The notes: generated from the sequence alone by a model not told the origin. A DNA stretch of 12,761 nucleotides from an uncultured Nitrospira sp. (GCA_902500695.1 CABVRQ010000097.1:1-12761), one strand, 5' to 3'; shown: positions 1-6,719, counted from the first letter of the stretch. Numbers and translations are program-made.

Positions 1-55
1 AAAACCTGAAGAAAAACCCGCACCGAAGGAGCTGCCACTTCCTTTACGGTCATGA
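1..55 (+). CDS. possible 3' end of a gene cut by the window edge
   Basis: Reading from base 2, the plus strand encodes KPEEKPAPKELPLPLRS and then TGA at 53-55. The lysine, proline and glutamate bias is typical of a disordered C-terminal tail, and a strong hairpin begins 37 bases after the stop, as expected for a gene end. Two alternatives remain. Another plus frame is open through 152, but it would read across the hairpin. On the minus strand an ATG at 51-53 opens MTVKEVAAPSVRVFLQV with no visible ribosome binding site. With only 17 codons no family can be assigned, and the strand is uncertain. Confidence 0.3.
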   Translation, partial: KPEEKPAPKELPLPLRS

Positions 56-91
56 CTCTAGGGCTAAAATGCATCTATGGAATTCTGACCT

Positions 92-123
92 TCCGGCGTT
101 CTTTGAATGCAAAGAACGCCGGA
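92..123. terminator. 14-bp perfect stem-loop, probable transcription end signal
   Basis: The arms at 92-105 and 110-123 are perfectly complementary over 14 bp (TCCGGCGTTCTTTG pairs with CAAAGAACGCCGGA) around an AATG tetraloop. A stem this long and GC-rich is easily strong enough to stall polymerase. Neither side carries a clean U-tract; the plus side continues TAGATTT. It is therefore a weak textbook terminator, although it sits where a plus-strand gene from the left edge and the minus-strand nrdJ transcript would both have to end. It could equally be a bidirectional terminator, an mRNA 3' stabiliser or a dispersed repeat unit. Confidence 0.45.
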
Positions 124-220
124 TAGATTTAACCCTTCGACTAATGGATTGATCATTCTTCCAGAGTGCCAGGCAAGACCAAAGAGAAATGAGTCTCCAC
201 AAAGAATTTTCTATTGAGTC

Positions 221-421
221 TTATTTTTCAAGGCTTAATGGATTAAATCCTTGATCATTAAATGATCGTTTTTGCTTGCATCTCTGACAAGTCAAAGGTT
301 CGGATAATTTTTTCCCGCGCAAGTCCGTTATCACAATGCCCGGATATGAAGCGGTACGGTGATACACCACAATATATTCTGTGCTGCATGTTTGGCATAT
401 GAATTTTTTCTTTATTGGCAT
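221..421 (-). CDS. small zinc-ribbon protein downstream of nrdJ
   Basis: This is a 66-residue protein of unknown function. Two CxxC knuckles are visible, CQTC near residue 9 and CQRC near residue 45, separated by about 32 residues with beta-strand-like sequence (EYIVVYHR, GIVITDLRG). This is the pattern of a structural zinc ribbon. The tail is basic and polar, and no membrane segment is present. I chose the ATG at 419-421 because AAAGG lies 6 bases before it; an ATG six codons earlier (437-439) has no ribosome binding site. The gene begins 30 bases after the nrdJ stop on the same strand, so it is probably cotranscribed with nrdJ. Neither the family nor a role in reductase function can be deduced from sequence alone. 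Confidence 0.6.
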   Translation of the reverse strand: MPIKKKFICQTCSTEYIVVYHRTASYPGIVITDLRGKKLSEPLTCQRCKQKRSFNDQGFNPLSLEK

Positions 422-451
422 GGCCGGCCTTTCTTTCATATCTAAAGTTTT

Positions 452-3400
452 TTACGAACACCCGTTGGTCGAGCCGCAGGTGTCACACTTTAAACAGGTC
501 CCGTTTCGAACCATGGTGAACTGTTTGCACTCCGGACAGGGATCGCCTTCATAGCCTTTTTGCCTGGCTTCCTGTACTTCCGTGATGGTGAGGGTCTCGC
601 GTTTCATTTCAACTTTTCTGGCGACTTTCCCATGCTCTCCGTTTTTCCCAACTCCGTTGCCCACCGATTTTCGAGAAGGAAAGATTTCGGGACTGATTGA
701 GGTTGAGCTGAGGGAGCGTGGGTCCACTAAGCCTTCTTCGCCTTCATCCGGCATATCCGTTTCCTTCTTGAGGGCATCCACGCGAAGATCTTCAGGGGCG
801 ACCTGTTCCAAATCGTGCCGGTCCAAGTAGGTGATCGCCAGTTCACGGAAAATGTAATCAATGATCGAGGTCGACATTTTGATGTGGTCGTTGAGCTTAA
901 CCGGCCCGTTGGGCTCGAAACGGGTGAACACAAATGCGTCCACATATTCTTCAAGAGGGACGCCATGTTGGAATCCGAGGGAAATCGCAATGGCGAAACA
1001 GTTCATCAGACTTCGAAAGGCGGCTCCCTCTTTATGCATATCCAGGAAAATTTCTCCCAGGGTTCCGTCTTCGTATTCTCCGGTTCGGAGATAGATTTTA
1101 TGACCACCGACAATCGCCTTTTGGGTATAGCCGGCTCGACGGGTCGGGAGGGGACGGCGTTTCGCCAGGTAACGGACCAGCACGCGGGAAGCCGCTTGTT
1201 TTGCAACGGAGGCGATGTGCTCATTTTGAGCAGATAAATCACCCCATTCACTGACGGTATTCAGCGGTTGGCTGAGTTTCGACCCATCCCGATACAGGGC
1301 CACGGCTTTGACCATGGAAGTCCAGGACAGCATATAGGCCTCTTTAACCGATTCCACGGACGCCTCGGCCGGCATATTGATGGTTTTGCTAATGGCCCCG
1401 CTGATGAATGGCTGGGCGGCTGCCATCATCCGGATATGGGCCGGTGGAGAAATAAATCGTTGTCCTATACGCCCGCACCGGTTGGCACAATCAAAAATTG
1501 GCAGATGTTCCGGTTTGAGATGTGGAGCGCCTTCAACGGTCATGGTGCCACAGCAAAAGTCCGTTGCCGCAAGAATTTCTTCCTGAGTGAAGCCGAGAAT
1601 TTTGAGAATATTTAATTGAGGACTCTGAAGTTGAGATTCGGTCAGACCTAATTTTTCACGACAGAATTCCTCAGTGAGGGTCCATTTATTAAACGCGAAG
1701 TGAATATCAAAGGCTCCGTCCAGCGTGGCCTCCATGCGTTCCAATACCGCACGGTCAAATCCTTTGGTTTGCAAGGTATCATGGTTGATAAAGGGGGCTT
1801 GTTTGAGTGTCCGGGTCCCCGTCGCATAGGTGATGATATCTTGAATCTGGCTTGAGCTGTATCCCAGATGCCGTAAAGCCGGTGGAAGACTTTGATTGAT
1901 AATTTTAAAGTAGCCACCCCCGGCCAGTTTCTTGAATTTGACCAGGGCAAAATCCGGCTCGATTCCGGTGGTGTCGCAATCCATGACTAAGCCGATTGTG
2001 CCGGTCGGCGCGATGACGGTGGCTTGTGCGTTTCGATACCCGTATTGTTCACCCAGTTCCAATGCCCGGTCCCATGATGTTTGCGCGGCTTGTACGAGGG
2101 TTTGAGGACATTGCTCAGGTTGTATGCCTATTGGCGGGATGGTGAGCCCCTCATATTCATCATGCGGAGCATTGTAGGCTGCTCGACGATGGTTCCGCAT
2201 GACTCGAAGCATGGCTTCGGCATTACGTGGATAGGCGTTAAAGTGCCCTAATTCTTTGGCCATTTCTGCGGATGTGGCATAGGACTCCCCGGTCATCAGG
2301 GACGTAATGGCGCCACTCCAGGCTAAGGCCTGTGGCGAATCATAGGGAATCCCAATTTTCATGAGAATGGAGCCCAAGTTGGCATAGCCGAGACCGAGGG
2401 TTCTAAAGGCAAAGCTTTTTTCGGCAATCGCGCGGCCGGGGAATCCTGCCATCAGCACGCTGATTTCCAGGACAATCGTCCACAACCGGACGGCATGTCG
2501 AAAGCCGTCAATATCAAACTGTCCTTCTGTTGTCAGGAATCGCCCTAAATTGAGGGAGGCCAGGTTGCAGGCGGTATCATCTAAAAACATGTATTCGCTG
2601 CAAGGATTCGAGGCATTAATCCGACCATCCTGGGGACAGGTGTGCCATTCGTTAATGGTAGTGTCATATTGCACGCCGGGATCGGCGCAGATCCAGGCCG
2701 CCCAGGCGATTCGATCCCATAATTCTTTTGCCGGCATGGTCTTGCAGACTGCACCGTCGGTGCGTCTGGTCAACTTCCAATCCCCGCCTGCCTGAAGGGT
2801 CTCAAAAAATTCATTCGGAATTCTGATGCTATTATTCGAGTTTTGCCCGGAGACCGTCTGATAGGCTTTGCTATCCCAATTGGTGTCATATTCATGGAAC
2901 ACGAAATGGGTAAACCCTTCCTGGGCGTAGCTGAACATCCGGTGAATATAGGGTTCAGGCACCGCGACTTCCCGTGCGGCTTGAATTGCCTCACGTAAGG
3001 AATGGTTATCTCGGGGATTGGTATCGACCTGGGTGCTCCCGTCCTGACGTGGGGCGTGACAGGCTTTTAAGATGGCGTTCAGGTGACGTGCGCAGACTTT
3101 TGATCCGGTGACCATGGCCGCCACCTTTTGTTCTTCTATAACTTTCCAATCAATAAATTCTTCAATATCGGGATGATCTAAATCCAGGCACACCATTTTG
3201 GCGGCGCGGCGAGTCGTCCCTCCCGATTTAATGGCACCAGCGGCCCGATCGCCGATTTTGAGAAAGGACATGAGTCCTGACGATCGACCGCCTCCGGATA
3301 ACGATTCTCCATCGGCCCGTAATTTGGAAAAATTGGTACCGGTTCCAGACCCGTATTTGAACAGGCGGGCTTCCCGAACCCACAGATCCATAATCCCGCC

Positions 3401-3985
3401 TTCATTGACCAAATCATCAGAGATCGATTGGATAAAGCAGGCATGGACTTGAGGGCGCTCATACGCGTTGCGGGCTTGTTTAACCCTATGGGTATTTGGG
3501 TCCACGAAGAAATGTCCCTGTGAAGGTCCAGACAGGCCGTAGGCAAAGTGGAGTCCGGTGTTAAACCATTGGGGAGAGTTCGGCGCGGCCATTTGCCAGG
3601 CCAACATGTAACTCAGTTCGTCTTTAAAGGTTTCGGCATCTTCAGGAGTATCAAAGTAATGATGGGTCGTGCCCCATTCCGTCCAACAGCCTGCCAGTCG
3701 ATGGAACACTTGCCGCGCATCACGTTCCCCTCCCAGCAGGGGGCCACCTTTCTCATTGAGGACTGGATGTCCTTGATCGTCAAATTGGGGAACCCCGGCT
3801 TTACGAAAGTATTTTTGGGCTAAAATGTCCACTGCCAGTTGAGACCAATGTTCCGGTGCCAGAATGTTGTCTTGATGGAACACGGCCGAGCCATCCGGGT
3901 TCCGGATTTCTGAGGATCTGGTTGAGAAGGGAATGGTCTGATACGGACTTTCACCCGTTTTTGTGAATCGACGGTCAATTTTCAT
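452..3985 (-). CDS. nrdJ: vitamin B12-dependent (class II) ribonucleoside-diphosphate reductase
   Basis: This 1177-residue cytoplasmic enzyme reduces ribonucleotides to deoxyribonucleotides using an adenosylcobalamin-generated thiyl radical, without oxygen or a second subunit. Active-site residues are visible: NPCSE at 460-464 (Asn460, radical Cys462, Glu464), Cys473 eleven residues further on in TACNLASLNL, and Cys183 in HACF as the other half of the reducible pair. This is the spacing known in the Thermotoga class II enzyme. SGTGTNFSKLR (213-223) and APTGTIGLVMDCDTTGIEPD (659-678) are barrel motifs. After the core come a TSCPD-like domain (about 935-1055), a polar linker and a C-terminal zinc ribbon with cysteines at 1150, 1153, 1164, 1167, 1170 and 1176. 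The start is firm: AAGGAG at 3992-3997 lies 6 bases before the ATG. The upstream region carries NrdR-like operators and a structured leader. Confidence 0.97.
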   Translation of the reverse strand: MKIDRRFTKTGESPYQTIPFSTRSSEIRNPDGSAVFHQDNILAPEHWSQLAVDILAQKYFRKAGVPQFDDQGHPVLNEKGGPLLGGERDARQVFHRLAGCWTEWGTTHHYFDTPEDAETFKDELSYMLAWQMAAPNSPQWFNTGLHFAYGLSGPSQGHFFVDPNTHRVKQARNAYERPQVHACFIQSISDDLVNEGGIMDLWVREARLFKYGSGTGTNFSKLRADGESLSGGGRSSGLMSFLKIGDRAAGAIKSGGTTRRAAKMVCLDLDHPDIEEFIDWKVIEEQKVAAMVTGSKVCARHLNAILKACHAPRQDGSTQVDTNPRDNHSLREAIQAAREVAVPEPYIHRMFSYAQEGFTHFVFHEYDTNWDSKAYQTVSGQNSNNSIRIPNEFFETLQAGGDWKLTRRTDGAVCKTMPAKELWDRIAWAAWICADPGVQYDTTINEWHTCPQDGRINASNPCSEYMFLDDTACNLASLNLGRFLTTEGQFDIDGFRHAVRLWTIVLEISVLMAGFPGRAIAEKSFAFRTLGLGYANLGSILMKIGIPYDSPQALAWSGAITSLMTGESYATSAEMAKELGHFNAYPRNAEAMLRVMRNHRRAAYNAPHDEYEGLTIPPIGIQPEQCPQTLVQAAQTSWDRALELGEQYGYRNAQATVIAPTGTIGLVMDCDTTGIEPDFALVKFKKLAGGGYFKIINQSLPPALRHLGYSSSQIQDIITYATGTRTLKQAPFINHDTLQTKGFDRAVLERMEATLDGAFDIHFAFNKWTLTEEFCREKLGLTESQLQSPQLNILKILGFTQEEILAATDFCCGTMTVEGAPHLKPEHLPIFDCANRCGRIGQRFISPPAHIRMMAAAQPFISGAISKTINMPAEASVESVKEAYMLSWTSMVKAVALYRDGSKLSQPLNTVSEWGDLSAQNEHIASVAKQAASRVLVRYLAKRRPLPTRRAGYTQKAIVGGHKIYLRTGEYEDGTLGEIFLDMHKEGAAFRSLMNCFAIAISLGFQHGVPLEEYVDAFVFTRFEPNGPVKLNDHIKMSTSIIDYIFRELAITYLDRHDLEQVAPEDLRVDALKKETDMPDEGEEGLVDPRSLSSTSISPEIFPSRKSVGNGVGKNGEHGKVARKVEMKRETLTITEVQEARQKGYEGDPCPECKQFTMVRNGTCLKCDTCGSTNGCS

Positions 3986-4070
3986 GTAGAGCTCCTTTTG
4001 GAAGAGACTGAAAACCTGAGGGGTAATTCTTCGGTCATTTTTTCCGCCTCATCTGGCATCCCTGCCTTCC

Positions 4071-4100
4071 AAAGAGAGCACAGTGGAATTGTGCCTCTTT
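4071..4100 (-). promoter_or_regulatory. hairpin in nrdJ leader
   Basis: The arms 4071-4082 (AAAGAGAGCACA) and 4090-4100 (TGTGCCTCTTT) pair over 11 bp with one bulged base around a 7-nt loop. It lies about 85-115 nt before the nrdJ start codon. No U-tract follows in the minus direction, so a plain intrinsic terminator is unlikely. A structural leader element is the best description. Confidence 0.45.
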
Positions 4101-4153
4101 ACTGCCAAGTATGCTCTCACGGAACGTGGAGTTCATACAATAAGCAGTGCAAC

Positions 4154-4221
4154 CAGAAGCCATCAATGCAGTGTTTCGGCGAATGACTGGCCTCTAGCAG
4201 GAAAGAATTGGCTTCTGCCAA
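4154..4221 (-). promoter_or_regulatory. two mutually exclusive stems in nrdJ leader
   Basis: The plus-strand sequence CAGAAGCCA at 4154-4162 is the exact reverse complement of TGGCTTCTG at 4209-4217, so these can pair over 9 bp across a 46-nt loop. The second segment also lies inside a compact 5-bp hairpin, TTGGC-TTCT-GCCAA at 4208-4221. The two pairings cannot coexist, which is the layout of an attenuator or riboswitch-like expression platform. No ligand domain is recognised. Confidence 0.4.
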
Positions 4222-4289
4222 ATGCCTGCACACATCAAGGAAAATAGGAAAAATGAAACCGGAAGAAATAATTGGTATAAACCAATGGC

Positions 4290-4305
4290 CCACAATCTAT
4301 AGCGG
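4290..4305. promoter_or_regulatory. NrdR-like box 1, covering the nrdJ -10 element
   Basis: CCACAATCTATAGCGG agrees with the published NrdR box consensus (acaCwAtATaTwGtgt) at 12 of 16 positions, including the key C4, A6, T9, T11 and G13. It overlaps the proposed -10 hexamer of nrdJ. NrdR is the dNTP/ATP-sensing repressor of ribonucleotide reductase genes and binds two such boxes cooperatively. The second box starts exactly 32 bases away. Confidence 0.65.
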
Positions 4306-4322
4306 ATAGAAAAAAATGTCAA
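4294..4322 (-). promoter_or_regulatory. nrdJ promoter (-35 TTGACA, -10 TAGATT)
   Basis: On the minus strand a perfect TTGACA (4317-4322) is followed, after a 17-bp spacer, by TAGATT (4294-4299), which keeps the four most conserved -10 positions. TATAGA, starting two bases earlier, is an alternative -10 with a 15-bp spacer. The predicted start is about 4287. The element is bracketed by the two NrdR-like boxes, the usual arrangement for repression by blocking polymerase. Confidence 0.6.
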
Positions 4323-4337
4323 TACTAAATGTTGTGA
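4322..4337. promoter_or_regulatory. NrdR-like box 2, abutting the nrdJ -35 element
   Basis: ATACTAAATGTTGTGA matches the NrdR box consensus at 12 of 16 positions, again with the conserved C4, A6, A8T9, T11 and G13. The linker to box 1 is 16 bp, giving the three-helical-turn spacing that puts both boxes on one face of the DNA. The partner regulator gene nrdR is not in this window. Confidence 0.65.
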
Positions 4338-4744
4338 CTGGTGCCTACTTGATGGGGATTTCTGTGCAGAACATGTGAGTTCAAAAAACTTAATATTTCG
4401 TGCGGAGTTCTGAATGAATTTTTATGGTTATCAACAGCCTGAAATTCTAGCCAAACAAGTTATGCACACGAAGACTATTCAAGAAGTAGAAAAATTGCTA
4501 AAAATTTTCAGATTGCCGTTTGTGGTTCTCACGACAATTCGTCAAACATCAATAATCAAAAAGGTCATAGAGGAAAAAATGAGTTCGGAATGAAAGAGGT
4601 CACGACGGGATCGACAGGACGTCTCTGGGAGAACATTTTGATTTGCTGCGGTATCATATGCCACGTTAAGAGGTTTGTGGCAGGTGGACCAGCTATGGTC
4701 CATGGGAGATTAGGAGGCCTATTTTTTGAAGAAGGAGCCGAATC
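4338..4744. other. intergenic region upstream of nrdJ and the small membrane gene
   Basis: This 407-bp AT-rich stretch has no convincing coding sequence. Besides the DnaA-like 9-mers it holds an inverted repeat GAAC-N6-GTTC at 4369-4382. Near its end is the ribosome binding site GAAGGAG (4731-4737) for the next plus-strand gene. I could not identify a plus-strand promoter with both hexamers. The open frame starting at 4590 overlaps the next gene, lacks a ribosome binding site and has no family-like features. Confidence 0.5.
4428..4468 (+). promoter_or_regulatory. two DnaA-box-like sequences
   Basis: TTATGCACA at 4460-4468 fits the DnaA box consensus TTATNCACA exactly, and TTATCAACA at 4428-4436 differs at one position. 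Both have the same orientation and lie 90-150 bp upstream of the nrdJ promoter. DnaA binding upstream of reductase genes is known for E. coli nrdAB. Two 9-mers in AT-rich DNA could also be chance. Confidence 0.3.
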
Positions 4745-5035
4745 ATGTATGTGTGGAGTAAACCCTTGGTTTTTGGGTTAGTGTTGGCGTTGGTCTTGTT
4801 AGAGGGAATGTTTTTTCTCATGATCGGGGAGGGAGGGGAAAGCCAGTTACATGTTCGAACGACTCAATGGATTACGGCCAACTATGTGTTATTAATGATT
4901 TGGATCTTTGTCTGGATGTATGATCAAGCAAGGGTGAGAGGGAAAAATGTGTGGTTGTGGATCCTGCCCTTTGCCTTGTTCCCACTGCCGACGCTGGCAT
5001 TTTTTATTTTTAGACTTCAGCGGAGGATTGCCTGA
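4745..5035 (+). CDS. small three-helix inner-membrane protein of unknown function
   Basis: This is a 96-residue protein. Three hydrophobic segments are clear at about residues 8-27, 43-59 and 69-89, separated by a short polar stretch (GEGGESQLHVRTTQ) and a basic turn (QARVRGK). The positive-inside rule puts the second loop and the RLQRR tail in the cytoplasm. The final helix (WLWILPFALFPLPTLAFFIF followed by basic residues) recalls the short transmembrane modules found N-terminal to phospholipase-D-like proteins, but this resemblance is too weak to name. GAAGGAG lies 7 bases before the ATG, so the start is well supported. The gene stands alone, and its stop is 6 bases from the end of the convergent trkH gene. 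Confidence 0.75.
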   Translation: MYVWSKPLVFGLVLALVLLEGMFFLMIGEGGESQLHVRTTQWITANYVLLMIWIFVWMYDQARVRGKNVWLWILPFALFPLPTLAFFIFRLQRRIA

Positions 5036-5041
5036 GCAGAT

Positions 5042-6421
5042 TTACCCGATAATCACTCGGGCCTTGGCATATCGATAGGGCTTGCTGACTATGGTCTTTA
5101 TGGCAAATAATCCGATCATCAATGGGCCGAACCGGCCCAATAGCATGGACAGCATAATCATGCCTTTTCCAAAATCGGTAAAGAGTGCTGATAAGCTTAG
5201 TGTTTCGCCATTTCCTAAAGACATGCCCACAATGCCCATGGCCGATGTGACCTCAAACATCAGGAATAAAAACGGTTGCGACTCCGTAGAATCCAACAGG
5301 AGGGTCATGCCGGTAATCATGACAAAAGCGAGGATGGTGAAACAAAGGGCTCGGGTAATGAGGTCCTGAGGGATTCGCCTGTGAAAGATTTCGACGTCTT
5401 TATCTCGACGAAGCATGCTTAACATAGTTAGGAATACGATGGCGGCAGTGGTTGTTTTAAGGCCTCCTGCCATACTGCCGGGCGATCCTCCGATGGCCAT
5501 TAGTAATAACAGGAAATAGAGTGTGGCATCCCGCATGTCGATGATGTCCATCGATGTAAACCCTGCGGTACGGGAAACTGAGTGAAAGTAGGAAATTGTC
5601 AGCTTTGTTCCGATGGAGGCGGATTGGAATGTGGAGGGATTGTTCCACTCCAATATGGTAATGCCTACGGTTCCACCCACGATAAGCAGGGCGGTGGTGA
5701 CCAACACCAATTTGGTGTGTGTCTGTAGACGAAACCGTTGCCCACGAAGATAGCCGAGAAGATCTTCAAAGACAAAAAAGCCGATGCTTCCGAAGATCAC
5801 TAAAATGGTGATAATTCCATTGATGGTCCAGTCAGTTTGAAAGGACTTAAAGCTATCAGAAAAAAGGGCAAACCCGGCATTATTAAATGCCGAAATGGCA
5901 TGGAATATTCCGTAATAGGCGGCTGTCCCCCATGAAACGTCGACGGCAAAGCGAAGCGTGAGCAACAACGCGCCTATACCCTCCAACCCTAAGGTAATTA
6001 TGGCGACTAGCTTCACGAACCGGACCAATCCCTGTAAATCCATGGTATTCATCGATTCGCTGAGCATCATCCTGTCTCGTAACCCAAGTCGACGCCCCAA
6101 TATGAGCAAAATCATTGTGGCCATTAACGCGTATCCTAATCCTCCAATCTGAATCAACCCGAGAATCACGCCTTGTCCAAACAGGGTGAAATCTTGTGGG
6201 GTATCCATGACGATGAGACCCGTCACGCAGACGGCCGAGGTTGCAGTGAAGAGCGCGTCAAGGAATGAAATGTTCACTCCGGGATGCGTGGCAAATGGAA
6301 GCATGAGCAGGCAGGCACCGAAGACAATGAGCCCGAGGGCAGCTAATGCCACAATTTGGCCAGGTGGTAACCGAAAGCCGACAAAACGAGCTATCAGGAG
6401 TCTTCCGAAACCGTCACTCAT
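5042..6421 (-). CDS. trkH: TrkH/KtrB family potassium uptake channel subunit
   Basis: This integral inner-membrane K+-translocating subunit normally works with a cytoplasmic TrkA/KtrA nucleotide-binding gating ring, which is not encoded here. From this start it has 459 residues. The four pseudo-symmetric pore loops are recognisable: TSAVCVTGL, SAFNNAGF, SRTAGFTSMD and TSAMGIVGMSLG, each with the filter glycine. Also present are LIQIGGLGY after the first loop, GGSPGSMAGGLKTTT before the last pore unit, and the C-terminal GRFGPL signature. I chose the ATG at 6419-6421 because the following MSDGFGRLL...LPPGQIVALAALGL matches the usual family N-terminus. An ATG 32 codons earlier (6517) adds a polar stretch unlike the family. 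Neither start has a ribosome binding site. It is convergent with the small membrane gene and divergent from mtaB. Confidence 0.93.
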   Translation of the reverse strand: MSDGFGRLLIARFVGFRLPPGQIVALAALGLIVFGACLLMLPFATHPGVNISFLDALFTATSAVCVTGLIVMDTPQDFTLFGQGVILGLIQIGGLGYALMATMILLILGRRLGLRDRMMLSESMNTMDLQGLVRFVKLVAIITLGLEGIGALLLTLRFAVDVSWGTAAYYGIFHAISAFNNAGFALFSDSFKSFQTDWTINGIITILVIFGSIGFFVFEDLLGYLRGQRFRLQTHTKLVLVTTALLIVGGTVGITILEWNNPSTFQSASIGTKLTISYFHSVSRTAGFTSMDIIDMRDATLYFLLLLMAIGGSPGSMAGGLKTTTAAIVFLTMLSMLRRDKDVEIFHRRIPQDLITRALCFTILAFVMITGMTLLLDSTESQPFLFLMFEVTSAMGIVGMSLGNGETLSLSALFTDFGKGMIMLSMLLGRFGPLMIGLFAIKTIVSKPYRYAKARVIIG

Positions 6422-6719
6422 TGGGTAAGGAGAGAGGGTTTGTTTGAATGTGAAGCAGGATGGGCGGATAGGGTCATCTGGTTCGAACCAATAGGAATGC
6501 CAGGCTTGGATCCACATCCAAACACAGACTTTTTGTCATAAAAAATAGAAATGAGGTGGGAGACAAATTTGACAGACGATAGATGACTGTCGGGTAATCC
6601 CCGAATGGGCCAAATTGCATTATGATTCTCAAAAAATACTAGCATGTTCGGTCGACAATGGAAACCTGGTTCCCCGCTGCCTTGTTGTGCGGAAAGGCCT
6701 TCTTTATAATGGCATGCCT
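6422..6719. promoter_or_regulatory. divergent trkH-mtaB intergenic region
   Basis: The region should hold promoters for both flanking genes. For mtaB, the best is TTGTTG (6682-6687), a 17-bp spacer and a perfect TATAAT (6705-6710). A second plus-strand candidate pairs TTGACA (6569-6574) with GGTAAT (6593-6598) over 18 bp and sits inside an inverted repeat GACAG-N11-CTGTC. For trkH on the minus strand, TTGTCT with TTTTAT 17 bp downstream is a weak possibility. No ribosome binding site close to either start codon is visible. Confidence 0.4.
6682..6710 (+). promoter_or_regulatory. mtaB promoter with consensus -10, suggesting leaderless mRNA
   Basis: TTGTTG at 6682-6687 and a perfect TATAAT at 6705-6710 are separated by exactly 17 bp. 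The expected start point is about 6717, only some three bases before the ATG at 6720. The resulting mRNA would have essentially no 5' leader, which agrees with the absence of a nearby Shine-Dalgarno sequence. Confidence 0.45.

Larger units (their letters stand above)
3986..4287 (-). promoter_or_regulatory. long structured 5' leader of nrdJ
   Basis: If transcription starts at about 4287 as the promoter predicts, nrdJ has a leader of about 300 nt with no credible coding frame. In the minus-strand RNA I see, from 5' to 3', a 6-bp inverted repeat (4271-4286), a local hairpin TTGGC/GCCAA (4208-4221) whose loop and arm can instead pair perfectly over 9 bp with 4154-4162, and an 11-bp stem with one bulge (4071-4100). 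The last 14 bases hold the ribosome binding site AAAAGGAG (3992-3999). I looked for a cobalamin riboswitch, which would suit a B12 enzyme, and did not find its conserved box. The structures are direct observations; a regulatory role is inferred. Confidence 0.45.

Noticed and set aside
815..1237. 140-codon open frame on the plus strand
   Set aside because: It lies entirely antisense to nrdJ, whose frame shows conserved catalytic and zinc-binding motifs. It is a shadow of that coding sequence, like the others within 500-3900.
3986..4287. Cobalamin riboswitch upstream of nrdJ
   Set aside because: I searched the minus strand for the conserved B12 box and flanking core and found no match. A covariance search would be decisive.
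4590..4781. 63-codon open frame before the small membrane gene
   Set aside because: It has no ribosome binding site, an unlikely composition, and overlaps the start of a better-supported gene in another frame.
6615..6719. Upstream TTG start extending MtaB by 35 residues
   Set aside because: The extension is unlike the family, TTG has no nearby ribosome binding site, and the consensus promoter lies inside it.
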